From Amycolatopsis antarctica (GTDB taxonomy: Bacteria > Actinomycetota > Actinomycetes > Mycobacteriales > Pseudonocardiaceae): a stretch of 64,000 nucleotides of DNA. Below are positions 18,867 through 27,133 of this stretch, one piece after another. Both the position numbers and the translations under genes were made by a program. The DNA is taken from NCBI RefSeq assembly GCF_002262875.1, contig NZ_NKYE01000012.1:124001-188000 (forward strand), read 5' to 3'. Numbering within the stretch: the stretch's first letter is position 1; each line of letters opens with the position of its first letter. The notes beneath the pieces were generated by a model, which made no database searches, was not told the origin of the DNA, and saw only the letters and a program-made list of their open reading frames with translations.

Positions 18867-19573
18867 CGCAGCCGCCCGTCCGGGCCCGGCTCCCAGCGCC
18901 GCAGTGCCGCCGCGAGCGCGGCGCGCATCGCGGCCAGCAGCCGGGCACCGTCCTGCGCGGTGGCGGCGGTGGGATCGCCGAGCACCCCGGTCGGGCTCAC
19001 CGTGCGCAGGGCACCCTGCCGCAGCCGGGGCAGCAGCTCGGGCAGCGGCTCGGTGTTGCCGGGGCGCAACCGGGAGGAGCGCACCGCCGAGGGCTCGATC
19101 GCGAGCAGCAGCGCGGTCTCGGACGCGCCGGCGTGCGGGTCGGAACCGCTGACCGCGCAGGGGAACCAGGCCGTGTCCCGGCCCTCGTAGCGCAGCAGCC
19201 GGACCGCGGCGGTGAGCGCGGCGAGGTTGCCGCCGTGCCCGTTGACGAACACCAGCCGCCGAGTCCAGGTGCAGGCCGAGCGGCCCAGTTCGACCAGCAG
19301 CTCGCGCATCGCGTTCTCGCCGACTGACACCGTGCCGGGGAACGCCTGGTGCTCACCGGATGAGCCGTAGGCGATCGGCGGGCACAGCAGATGCCGGCCG
19401 CCGGCACCCTCGGCCACGGCGGTCGCGATCCGGGTGTCGGTGTCCAGCGGCAGGTGCGGCCCGTGCTGCTCGCAGGAACCGACCGGCACCAGCAGCACCG
19501 GCGGCCGCGTCTCGTCGAGCTCGGTCCAGGTGTGTTCGGCGAGTGCGGACGCCGGGCCGGGCCACGGCGTCAT
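18863..19573 (-). CDS. mftE: Mycofactocin peptidase MftE (creatininase family)
   Basis: 236 residues from ATG at 19573, overlapping the upstream ETF beta stop by four bases. It has the creatininase-family metal motifs PVGSCEQHGPHLPLDTD near 28, FVNGHGGN near 112 and HAGASETALLL near 148. MftE cuts the MftC-modified MftA peptide to release the Val-Tyr-derived AHDP. In the well-known mycobacterial order mftD precedes mftE; here the neighbour is an ETF subunit gene instead. Confidence 0.93.
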   Translation of the reverse strand: MTPWPGPASALAEHTWTELDETRPPVLLVPVGSCEQHGPHLPLDTDTRIATAVAEGAGGRHLLCPPIAYGSSGEHQAFPGTVSVGENAMRELLVELGRSACTWTRRLVFVNGHGGNLAALTAAVRLLRYEGRDTAWFPCAVSGSDPHAGASETALLLAIEPSAVRSSRLRPGNTEPLPELLPRLRQGALRTVSPTGVLGDPTAATAQDGARLLAAMRAALAAALRRWEPGPDGRLR

Positions 19574-20418
19574 GTCAGGTAGCCGTGCTGGCGCAGGAAC
19601 GCGAGCAGTTCGTCAGCGGCGGCGTTCGCGTCGGCCGGGTAGGTCAGCCGGGGCGGCTCGCGTTCGACCAGTGCCCCGGTGAGCGCGAGCAGCCGGGCGT
19701 TCGGGTTCTCGCCCACGGGAGCCGGGACGCGACGGGTCCGCGGCCGGAAGGCGTGGGTGCCGACGGTGCGCACCCGGTCCGGTGTGGACGGTTCGCTGCC
19801 GGTGAGGCCGAGTTCCGCGTGCCGGGCGGCCAGTACGGCGGGCAGCGGGGCCCGGCGGAGCCGGACGTTGGCGGGCTCCACGGAGCAGACGGCGGGCGGG
19901 GCGAGGGCGAGCCGTTCGCGCCGTCCGCCGTCGAGTCGCCGCTGGGCCACCACCCTGCCCTGGTCCCAGTCCAGGTGCAGTACACCGAGGGCCTGCGGCA
20001 GCCCCAGCATCGCCGCCAGGAATCCCGGTGTCGCACCGGTTCCCCGGTCGGCCGAGTGGTCGCCGCACAGTACGTAGGACGGTTCGCCGCAGTGCGCGCG
20101 GACGAGGCCGGCGAGTGCGGTGGCGGCGCGGCGACCGTCGTCGAGCGCGGACTCGGCCAGCGGCGCCCGCCATGCGCTGCTCGCACCGGCGGCCAGCGCG
20201 CGGCGCAGCACGGTGTCCGCGGCCTCCGGTCCCGCGGTCACCGCGACGCAGTCGCCGTCCATCGCCTCGGCCAGCCGCAGCGCGTGTTCCAGCGCGCACT
20301 CGTCGGCGGCGGTGAGGCCACTGGTCGGCGTGCCGGTGTGCACGGCACCGGTCAGCGGGTCCACCCTGGGGCTCAGGTCCACCCAGCGCAGCGCGGCCAC
20401 GATCACCGGAGGGCTCAT
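19570..20418 (-). CDS. Mycofactocin-associated electron transfer flavoprotein, beta subunit
   Basis: 282 residues from ATG at 20418, four bases after the ferredoxin stop. It has the ETF beta fold: an N-terminal VIVAALRWVDLSPRVD, ALEHALRLAEAMDGDCVAVT near 45 and a YVLCGDHSADRGTGATPGFL loop near 115. It binds AMP or FAD in partnership with ETF alpha. It accepts electrons from flavoprotein dehydrogenases and delivers them to ETF:quinone oxidoreductase. ETF alpha is three genes upstream in the same operon. The pair is divergent from the housekeeping FixAB type, as expected for the mycofactocin-linked subfamily. Confidence 0.88.
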   Translation of the reverse strand: MSPPVIVAALRWVDLSPRVDPLTGAVHTGTPTSGLTAADECALEHALRLAEAMDGDCVAVTAGPEAADTVLRRALAAGASSAWRAPLAESALDDGRRAATALAGLVRAHCGEPSYVLCGDHSADRGTGATPGFLAAMLGLPQALGVLHLDWDQGRVVAQRRLDGGRRERLALAPPAVCSVEPANVRLRRAPLPAVLAARHAELGLTGSEPSTPDRVRTVGTHAFRPRTRRVPAPVGENPNARLLALTGALVEREPPRLTYPADANAAADELLAFLRQHGYLT

Positions 20419-20422
20419 CGCG

Positions 20423-20716
20423 TCATCCCTTCCGGAAGGTGACGCCCTCGCCACCGTCGGGATAGGTCCAGGTGATGGCGCCCTCCTTGTTGCAGAGCAG
20501 GTAGCAGGTTCCGCATTCGAAGCACTGCTCGTAGTTGAACAGGATGACGCCGTCGTCGGTGGGCACGAACAGGTTCGCCGGGCAGGCGTGCACGCACTCG
20601 CGGGTGGTGCACGACCGGCAGACGTCCGAGTCCACCTCGATGTGCGCGCGGTCCGACACCCGGAAGTCCACAGTGGACATCCGATCCTCGAACGAGACCT
20701 CGGGATAGTCGCTCAT
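20423..20716 (-). CDS. FixX-like 4Fe-4S ferredoxin
   Basis: 97 residues from ATG at 20716. Eight cysteines form two groups: Cys33, 36, 41 and 45 (CRSCTTRECVHAC) and Cys65, 68, 71 and 75 (CFECGTCYLLC). This is the ferredoxin that partners an ETF:quinone oxidoreductase, supplying the Fe-S part carried on one chain in mitochondrial ETF-QO. It lies 10 bp downstream of the FixC-like gene and 4 bp before ETF beta. An exact copy of the 13-bp palindrome GTCCACAGTGGAC lies inside codons 14-17. Confidence 0.9.
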   Translation of the reverse strand: MSDYPEVSFEDRMSTVDFRVSDRAHIEVDSDVCRSCTTRECVHACPANLFVPTDDGVILFNYEQCFECGTCYLLCNKEGAITWTYPDGGEGVTFRKG

Positions 20717-20726
20717 CGTCTCCACC

Positions 20727-22091
20727 TCATCCGTACGCCCGTAGTCCGGCGACGGCGTCCTTGGCCAGGTCGCGCATCCGCACGCCGTGTTTCTTCGCAC
20801 TGCGCCGCAGCAGTGCGCGCATACCCGGTTTCGGTTCCGGGTTGGTCACCTGGAACACCCCCTCGAGAAGGTCGCAGATCATCGCCGGATAGCGGTTCTG
20901 CACCCGGTCACCGAGCAGCAGTTCGGGTGCCCTGGCGAGCTTCTTGTGGTCGGCCAGCACGAAGGTGTCGCGCAGCGAGCGTTCGTAACCCGCCAGCCCG
21001 GCGGCCGATGTGTCCCCTGTGGACAGTGCGGCGGCGGCGGCGCGCCCGGCGTACATGCCGGATCCGATCGCGAAGTTGACGCCCTCCAGCCAGATCCCGG
21101 CGGCCAGGCACATGGCGGCGGCGTCGCCGGTGACCAGGATGCCGTCGTCGGTCAGTTTCGGCATCGTGTGGTAACCGCCCTCGGGGATGAGGTGTGCGGA
21201 GAACTCGGTGATCTCGCCGCCGCGCACCAGTGGCGCGATGGCCGGGTGCCGTTTCAGGTCGGCGATGATCTCCTCGGGACGGATGCCCGCTTTGCCGAGT
21301 TCGGTCAGGCCGAGCACCACGCCGATGCTCACGGAGTCCAGGTTCGTGTAGAGGAACCCGCCACCGGGGATGCCCCGGGTGCAGCCGACCATCTCGATAT
21401 CGACGCCCTCCCGGCCGCGTACCGCGAACCGTTCGTCGATCGTCTCCCTCGGCAGTGCCAGCGTTTCCTTGACCCCGAGGGTGGTGTGCTCGACCTGCCC
21501 GTCCGGGTACATGCCCGCCTCCTTGGCCAGGAAGGAGTTCACGCCGTCGCAGGCGATGACGACCGGTGCGGTGAGGTCGCCGTCGGGGCGGTCCGTGCGC
21601 ACGCCGACGATCTCGCCGCGCACACCGCGCAACAGGCCGGTGACCACTGTGGACGTCAGCAGTTCGGCACCGGCCTGCTCCGCCTTCCCGGCGAGCCAGG
21701 CGTCGAACTCGCCGCGATGCGCGGTGGCGCCGTTGTACGGCGGCCTGCCCCAGGCTTCGGTGCGGAAGTCCACGGTCATCGACTGGGTCGGCGTCATCAT
21801 CATGGTCTGCCGCCGGGTCACCCAGCGCTGCACGGGCGCCTGCTCCCACCATTCCGGGACGAGTTCGTCGAGCACGCGACCGTAGACCACGCCGCCGTAG
21901 ACGTTCTTCGCTCCGGGGAAGGAACCGCGTTCCACCAGTGCGACCCGGTGGCCGGCGCGGGCCAGTTCCAGCGCGGCCGCCGAGCCGGCGGGTCCGGCGC
22001 CGACGACGACCGCGTCGAAGGTGGTGATACCGCCGCGCTCGCCCACGGTGGCCATGCTGGTGTGCTGGGCCGGTCCGGCGTGCTCAGCCAT
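20727..22091 (-). CDS. FixC-like ETF:quinone oxidoreductase (FAD subunit)
   Basis: 454 residues from ATG at 22091, overlapping ETF alpha by eight bases; internal ATGs at codons 13 or so could also serve. The FAD-binding motif VVVGAGPAGSAAALELARAG lies near 30, followed by PGAKNVYGGVVYGRVLDELV, typical of FixC/ETF-QO. ILVTGDAAAMCLAAGIWLEG near 330 completes the flavin site. It transfers electrons from reduced ETF to menaquinone at the inner membrane face. Together with the ferredoxin and both ETF subunits it makes a full ETF-to-quinone relay inside the mycofactocin operon. Confidence 0.92.
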   Translation of the reverse strand: MAEHAGPAQHTSMATVGERGGITTFDAVVVGAGPAGSAAALELARAGHRVALVERGSFPGAKNVYGGVVYGRVLDELVPEWWEQAPVQRWVTRRQTMMMTPTQSMTVDFRTEAWGRPPYNGATAHRGEFDAWLAGKAEQAGAELLTSTVVTGLLRGVRGEIVGVRTDRPDGDLTAPVVIACDGVNSFLAKEAGMYPDGQVEHTTLGVKETLALPRETIDERFAVRGREGVDIEMVGCTRGIPGGGFLYTNLDSVSIGVVLGLTELGKAGIRPEEIIADLKRHPAIAPLVRGGEITEFSAHLIPEGGYHTMPKLTDDGILVTGDAAAMCLAAGIWLEGVNFAIGSGMYAGRAAAAALSTGDTSAAGLAGYERSLRDTFVLADHKKLARAPELLLGDRVQNRYPAMICDLLEGVFQVTNPEPKPGMRALLRRSAKKHGVRMRDLAKDAVAGLRAYG

Positions 22092-23064
22092 GCGCCGCCT
22101 CCTCCGCTCGCGCGGTCTCCTCGTCCGTCTCGGCCGGGGTGTCGCCGAGGCGGGCGGCGAGTTCCCGTAGTAGTTCGGTGGCGTCGGTGACGATGCCGAG
22201 GTCGGCCATGGCCGTCATCGGGCAGCTCGGGTCGAGGTTGACGCTGACCACGTGTGTGGGTGCGCCGAGACCGCCGATGTGCTGTGCGGCACCGGAAACG
22301 CCGAATGCGACGTAGAGTTCCGGGTCGACGACGACGCCGGTGGTGCCGATCTGCCGTTCGTAGGTGGCGTGTCCGGCGTCGGTCACCACCCGGGTCGCGC
22401 CCACGGACGCGGCGAGCGCGCTCGCGACCTGTTCCAGGAGTGCGAGGGCTTCGGTCCCGGCGGGTTCGGCGCCGCGGGTGAGTCCGGCTCCGGCGCCGAG
22501 GATCCGGGGAGCTTCGGCGAGGTCGGCGGTGCGGGGGTCGGGGGGCAGGACCTCGATCACCTCGGCGTCGCGTTCGGCGCCCGGTGTCCAGTCCAGCTCG
22601 GTGGTCTCGGCGGCACGGGCCGAATCTCCTTCGGGGGTGCGGGATCCCGGCAGCAGTGTGGCGACGAACGGCCCGGTGGCGTCGATCTCGGTGACCACGC
22701 GGGAACCCCAGCGGGCCAGCTCGGCACCGGAGGCGGTCACCTCGATGGCCCCGGCGAGCAGGGGCAGGTCGAGCACGTGGGCAAGCCGTGGCGCCAGGTC
22801 GCGTCCGTCCGGGGAGGCGGGCAGTAGCCAGGGGCCTTCCTCCTCGGCGAGCGGGCCCGCGGCGAGGGTGGCGATGCCGGACGCCCAGCGGCCGGGCGCG
22901 TAGTCGCCGGCCTCGGCCAGCCAGATCCGGGTGGCCGAGGCGAGTTCGGCGGCGGCCGTTGCGGTGCCGGAGCCGATGACGAGGGCGCGGCCTCCCGCTT
23001 CGGTCGCCGTCTCCTCTGCGCCGTGCGGCAGTACGCCCGAGCGGACGGGAACGACGGCGATCAT
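22084..23064 (-). CDS. Mycofactocin-associated electron transfer flavoprotein, alpha subunit
   Basis: 326 residues. ATG at 23064 forms an ATGA overlap with the OYE2 stop. The C-terminal FAD domain is clear: RILGAGAGLTRGAEP near 185, QIGTTGVVVDPELYVAFGVS near 235, GAAQHIGGLGAPTHVVSVN and NLDPSCPMTAMADLGIVTDA. The N-terminal domain is short and divergent. It forms the FAD-carrying heterodimer with the beta subunit encoded three genes downstream. Confidence 0.9.
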   Translation of the reverse strand: MIAVVPVRSGVLPHGAEETATEAGGRALVIGSGTATAAAELASATRIWLAEAGDYAPGRWASGIATLAAGPLAEEEGPWLLPASPDGRDLAPRLAHVLDLPLLAGAIEVTASGAELARWGSRVVTEIDATGPFVATLLPGSRTPEGDSARAAETTELDWTPGAERDAEVIEVLPPDPRTADLAEAPRILGAGAGLTRGAEPAGTEALALLEQVASALAASVGATRVVTDAGHATYERQIGTTGVVVDPELYVAFGVSGAAQHIGGLGAPTHVVSVNLDPSCPMTAMADLGIVTDATELLRELAARLGDTPAETDEETARAEEAAHG

Positions 23065-25148
23065 ACGGCGGCCCCGGCGCGGTGGCCTTCGATCACGGCG
23101 GCGTGCGCGCGCCGGGGGGTCAGGCAGTCTCCGGCACGGTGGGTCTCGTAGTCCGTTGTGGACAGTTCGGCCCAGAGCGCGTCGGCGGGCCGGGCGTGGG
23201 TGGCGCACACGACCCAGTCGGCGGTCATCTCCAGGTTCTCCCCGGTGGTGTGGCGCAGCACCTGGAGCCGTACGCCCTCGTCTTCGGGTTCGGCGCCGAG
23301 GACTACCAGGTCGGTCTGCTGGGCGATGTTCTTCGCGTCGGCGCGCACGTTCCAGGTCTCCATGTCGAGGGTGATGCCGAGGTCCTGGCCGACGACCATG
23401 CCGGAGGTGATGATGCGCACCGAGCAGCCCCGGTCGGCGAGAAGTTCGGCGACCGAGGTGGACTGGTGGAACCCGAGGTCGTCGAGCACGATGACCGTTC
23501 CCTGGGGTGCGGCGCTGCCGTCGAGTATCTGGCGGACGTCGACGATGCGGTCGAGTTCCCCAGCCCACCACGGCCGGTCCGGTTCGGCACCGGTGGCGAG
23601 TACGACGGCGTCCGGGTGTTCGGCGCGGATCAGGTCGGCGTCGGCGCGGACGCCGGTGCGCACGTCGACGCCGTAGCGCAGGCATTCGGCGAGCAGGTTG
23701 CGCACCACGTCGAGGAACTCGGCGCGGCTGGGGACGGTCGCGGCGAGTGCGACCTGGCCTCCGGTGCGCGGGCCGGCCTCCAGCAGGGTGACCTGGTGTC
23801 CGCGCTGGGCGGCGGTGGAGGCTGCCTGGAGTCCGGCCGGTCCGCCGCCGACGACGAGGACCCGCCGGGAGCGCAGGGTCGGCATCGGCAGCGGCGACCG
23901 GGTGCCGTTGCTGCCTGGTGCTTGCTTCGCGGAGGCGGCGTCGAACCCCGCCGACGCACGTTCTTTCGCGGAGGCGGCGTCGAACTCCGCCGACGCACTC
24001 TTCCCCGCGGAGGCGGCGTCGAACTGGGCTTCCCTTCCGGTGCGGGGGTTCTCGATGCAGCCGAGCCAGCGGTTGAGTCCCATCCGGCCGACGCATTCCT
24101 GGTTGCAGGACAGGCAGGTGCGGATGTCGTTGGGATGCCCGGCTTTCGCTTTGCGGGCGAAGTCGGCGTCGGCGATCTGCCCGCGGACGACGCCGACCAG
24201 GTCGCAGTGCCCGTCGGCGAGTGCCCGGTCGGCTTGGACGGGGTCCTTGAACCGGCCGACGCCGACGACGGGCAGGCTGACCTTTTCCCGGATCGCACTG
24301 GGGATGAACATCGCGTAGCCGGGCGGGATGTGCATCGAGGCTTCGATCATGTACAGGGTGGCGGTGGCGACGCCGATGGAGGTGTTGATGTAGTCGGCTT
24401 TCCCGGTGGCCTCGACCATGCGGGCGATCTCGACGGCCTCGTCGATGGTGGTGCCGCCCTCGATGAGTTCGTCGCCGCAGATGCGTACGCCGAGGGCGCG
24501 TGCGGGGCCGATTGCCTCGCGGACGACGTCGATGATCTCCAGCAGGATGCGGGCGCGGCCGTCGAGGGTGCCGCCGTAGGCGTCGGTGCGGATGTTGGTC
24601 GCCGGGGACAGGAAGCCGCGCACGATCGAGGAGTGTGAGCACTGGAGTTCGACGCCGTCGAAGCCGCCGGTGGCGCAGTGTTCGGCGACGAGGCCGTATC
24701 CGGCGACGATCTCCGCGATCTCGGCGAGGTTCACCGCTTTGGGCACTTCACGGAACATGGGGTCGGCGACGGGGCTGGGTGCCCAGACGGGGAGCCGGGA
24801 GTACATGCTCGACGCTTGGCCGCCGTTGTGGTTGAGCTGCGCGAGGATCGGCACGTCGTGGGCGTGCACGGCCTCGGTGATCCGCCGGTAGCCGGGGATG
24901 ACCGTTTCGTGGAAGCCGTGGATGAGTTTCTCGTACGGCCAGTCGGTGGGGTGGGTGGAGTGTTCCTCGGTGATGATCAGCCCGGCTCCGCCCGCGGCGC
25001 GGGCGGCGTAGTAGCCGGCGTGCTGTTCGGTGGGCAGCCCGTTCTCGGCGTAGTTGGTCAGGTGCGCGGAGAACACGATCCGGTTGCGCAGGGTCAGTGG
25101 CCCGATCCGCATCGGTGTGAACAGGTACTTGTACCGGCTTCCGCTCAT
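23061..25148 (-). CDS. Mycofactocin-system FadH/OYE-family oxidoreductase (type 2)
   Basis: 695 residues; ATG at 25148 forms an ATGA overlap with OYE1. The FMN TIM barrel spans about 1-335 (YLFTPMRIGPLTLRNRIVFS at the start). A complete 4Fe-4S motif follows, Cys345, 348, 352 and 364 (CLSCNQEC...GC). The C-terminal flavin domain begins near 415 (VLVVGGGPAGLQAASTAAQR). This is the 2,4-dienoyl-CoA reductase/trimethylamine dehydrogenase architecture, and that group commonly donates to ETF. Between the barrel and the FAD domain (about 373-410) lies a 13-residue repeat FDAASAKERASAG in about three copies, encoded by 39-bp palindromic repeats not expected for the family. The substrate is unknown; reoxidation of reduced mycofactocin, or peptide-cofactor maturation, is possible. 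Confidence 0.9.
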   Translation of the reverse strand: MSGSRYKYLFTPMRIGPLTLRNRIVFSAHLTNYAENGLPTEQHAGYYAARAAGGAGLIITEEHSTHPTDWPYEKLIHGFHETVIPGYRRITEAVHAHDVPILAQLNHNGGQASSMYSRLPVWAPSPVADPMFREVPKAVNLAEIAEIVAGYGLVAEHCATGGFDGVELQCSHSSIVRGFLSPATNIRTDAYGGTLDGRARILLEIIDVVREAIGPARALGVRICGDELIEGGTTIDEAVEIARMVEATGKADYINTSIGVATATLYMIEASMHIPPGYAMFIPSAIREKVSLPVVGVGRFKDPVQADRALADGHCDLVGVVRGQIADADFARKAKAGHPNDIRTCLSCNQECVGRMGLNRWLGCIENPRTGREAQFDAASAGKSASAEFDAASAKERASAGFDAASAKQAPGSNGTRSPLPMPTLRSRRVLVVGGGPAGLQAASTAAQRGHQVTLLEAGPRTGGQVALAATVPSRAEFLDVVRNLLAECLRYGVDVRTGVRADADLIRAEHPDAVVLATGAEPDRPWWAGELDRIVDVRQILDGSAAPQGTVIVLDDLGFHQSTSVAELLADRGCSVRIITSGMVVGQDLGITLDMETWNVRADAKNIAQQTDLVVLGAEPEDEGVRLQVLRHTTGENLEMTADWVVCATHARPADALWAELSTTDYETHRAGDCLTPRRAHAAVIEGHRAGAAV
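23929..24038. repeat. In-frame 39-bp palindromic tandem repeat within the OYE2 gene
   Basis: GCGGAGGCGGCGTCGAAC begins at 23929, 23968 and 24007, giving a 39-bp period. Each unit contains the inverted pair GCGTCG-N8-CGACGC. The period is 13 codons, so the frame is kept and the host protein gains a flexible FDAASA-type linker. The pattern resembles palindromic elements that insert in frame in protein-coding genes. Confidence 0.85.
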
Positions 25149-27130
25149 ACGACACCCGCCGTTGCGGGCCGGGTGCCCGCGGGTTCGGCGGCACCCCTGC
25201 GCGGGGTGCGGGCGCCGACCGCCAGGGCTGCGCGCCTGCCTTCGAGGATCGCCTCGTACATGGTCCGGGGGGCGACGCAGTCGCCGGCGAGCGTGACGGC
25301 GTCGTGGTGCAGGGTCTCGTCGGGCAGCCGGTGCCCGCAGTCGATCAGCAGACCGCACGGGATCTCCCTGCGGGCTCCGGTGAAACGGTCCTCCAGCACG
25401 GCCGCCCCGGCACGGACCTCGCGCAGCAGTGACGACTTGTGCAGGGTGACGCCGGCGCGCTGGACGCGGCCGTTGGCGTCGGCGAGGTCGCCGGTGATGG
25501 CGAGCTGGGAGCCGATCACCTGGTCCTGGCTGACCAGTGCGGTGTCGTGGCCCTGCCCGGCGAGGAGTTCGGCGGTGCCGACACCGGCGGGCCCGCCGAC
25601 TGGGTCGAACACGACGACGGGGCCGTCCGGCGGTGGTGCTCCGTCGCGGACGCCGGTGTAGAACTCGTGGTAGCCGAGCACGTCGGCGCCGGGTGCGAGG
25701 GTGTAGCCGCGTCTGCCGGCGACGCTGCCGGTGGCGACGACGATGCCGGTGCCGAGGGCGTTTTCCCGGGCGAGTTCGTCCCGGCTCACCTCGGTGTCCA
25801 GGCTGACGTCCACGCCGAGTTCGCCGAGTTGCGCGGTCAGCCAGTCCACCTGGCCGCCGAGCCGGGCCCGGCCGCCGACCAGAGCGGCGAGGCGCAGTGC
25901 CCCGCCGAGCGCGGTGCCGCGTTCGTGCAGCCGGACGTGGTGCCCGCGCAGGGCGAGTACGCGCGCGGCCTCCATGCCGGCGGGGCCGCCGCCGATCACC
26001 AGCACGTCCCTCGCCCGCTGGTCGGTGCCTTCCACCGGGGGGTCCTCGGTCTCGTGCCCGCTGCGGGGTTCCACGGACGAGCTGACGATGGGGTTGCGGT
26101 TGTCCCGCACCATGCAGCGCGCGTTGTCGAGTGGGCAGGGCCGCGGTGTCACGCCGTCGCGGGTCTTGCGTACGAGGTCGGGGTCGGCGATCTGTGCTCT
26201 GGTCATCTCGACGAGGTCGGCGACGCCCTCGTCGATCGCCCACTGTGCCTGTCCGGCATCGACGATGCTTCCCTGCAGTACGACGGGGACCGCGCCGCCG
26301 ACGGCCTCGCGGACGGCGCGGCAGAGGCCTGCGTTGAAGCCGGGTTCGGTGTGCAGGTCGGGGCGGGTGGCGGACGCCCCCATCGCCGAGCCGCGGACGA
26401 CGGCCAGGTAGTCGACGGAGGCGGCGAGGGCGGTCGCGTGTTCCACGGCGTGCTCGGGGGTGATCCCGGCCCAGGGGGCGAGTTCGTCGCAGGAGAGCCG
26501 CAGTCCGAGTAGGCGGTCGCCGAGTTCGCCGCGCACGGCGGCGATGACCGAGCGCAGCAGGGCGGCCCGGTCCTCGCCCCAGGAGTCGCCCCGCTGGTTG
26601 GTCAGTCCGGACAGGAACTGGCGGAGCAGGCTGAACTGGCCGGCGTTCAGCTCCACACCATCCACATCGGACTGTACGGCGAGACGGGCGGACGAGCGGA
26701 AGCCGTCGATCAGCGCCTCGATCTCGGCGTCCTCCATGGCGTAGGGCAGTTCCCTGCTGGCGACGTCCGGTACCCGGGACGGTGCCCACAGCACGTTCTG
26801 CGAGTACGCCGACGACCCCTGCGAGCCCGAATGTCCCAGTCCGGCCAGCACGAGTGTCCCGTGTGGACGGCAAGCGGCGACGACCTCGGCCCAGCCGGGG
26901 GCGCAGTCGGTGGCCAGCGGTGCGCGTTCGTACGGCCAGTCGGAGGTGTGCACGCTGGCCGTCTCGGTGACGATGACCCCGGCCCCGCCCTCGGCACGCC
27001 GCGTGTAGTACGCGACGTGCCGGTCGGAGATCTCCCTGCGGCGGGCCAGGTTCGTCTCGTGCGGCCCGAACACCACCCGGCTCGCGGCCCTCCGGCGGCC
27101 GATCGTGGACGGTTCGGTCAGGTCTCCCAC
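25145..27130 (-). CDS. Mycofactocin-system FadH/OYE-family oxidoreductase (type 1), degenerate Fe-S site
   Basis: 661 residues from GTG at 27130, three bases after the mftC stop. It has the same plan as OYE2: an FMN barrel at 1-325 (AEGGAGVIVTETASVHTSDW) and a C-terminal FAD domain from about 376 (VLVIGGGPAGMEAARVLALR). In the Fe-S region the four ligands seen in OYE2 align with Cys332, Asp335, Cys339 and Ser351, so two of four cysteines are lost. Either the cluster is absent, is ligated by Asp, or the subunit works only as part of a heterodimer with OYE2. The adjacent, overlapping genes suggest the two proteins work together. Confidence 0.88.
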   Translation of the reverse strand: MGDLTEPSTIGRRRAASRVVFGPHETNLARRREISDRHVAYYTRRAEGGAGVIVTETASVHTSDWPYERAPLATDCAPGWAEVVAACRPHGTLVLAGLGHSGSQGSSAYSQNVLWAPSRVPDVASRELPYAMEDAEIEALIDGFRSSARLAVQSDVDGVELNAGQFSLLRQFLSGLTNQRGDSWGEDRAALLRSVIAAVRGELGDRLLGLRLSCDELAPWAGITPEHAVEHATALAASVDYLAVVRGSAMGASATRPDLHTEPGFNAGLCRAVREAVGGAVPVVLQGSIVDAGQAQWAIDEGVADLVEMTRAQIADPDLVRKTRDGVTPRPCPLDNARCMVRDNRNPIVSSSVEPRSGHETEDPPVEGTDQRARDVLVIGGGPAGMEAARVLALRGHHVRLHERGTALGGALRLAALVGGRARLGGQVDWLTAQLGELGVDVSLDTEVSRDELARENALGTGIVVATGSVAGRRGYTLAPGADVLGYHEFYTGVRDGAPPPDGPVVVFDPVGGPAGVGTAELLAGQGHDTALVSQDQVIGSQLAITGDLADANGRVQRAGVTLHKSSLLREVRAGAAVLEDRFTGARREIPCGLLIDCGHRLPDETLHHDAVTLAGDCVAPRTMYEAILEGRRAALAVGARTPRRGAAEPAGTRPATAGVV

Positions 27131-27133
27131 GGT

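Noticed and set aside
23061..26873. A minus-strand frame of 1,270 codons reading through OYE2 and OYE1
   Set aside because: Only the part from ATG at 25148 has conserved OYE sequence. The upstream 575 codons are out of frame with OYE1 and are Arg/Pro-rich shadow sequence.
18084..27130. mftD hidden under another annotation
   Set aside because: Every gene from mftF to mftA was assigned. None has the FMN-dependent alpha-hydroxy acid dehydrogenase fold, and the OYE barrels are a different family.
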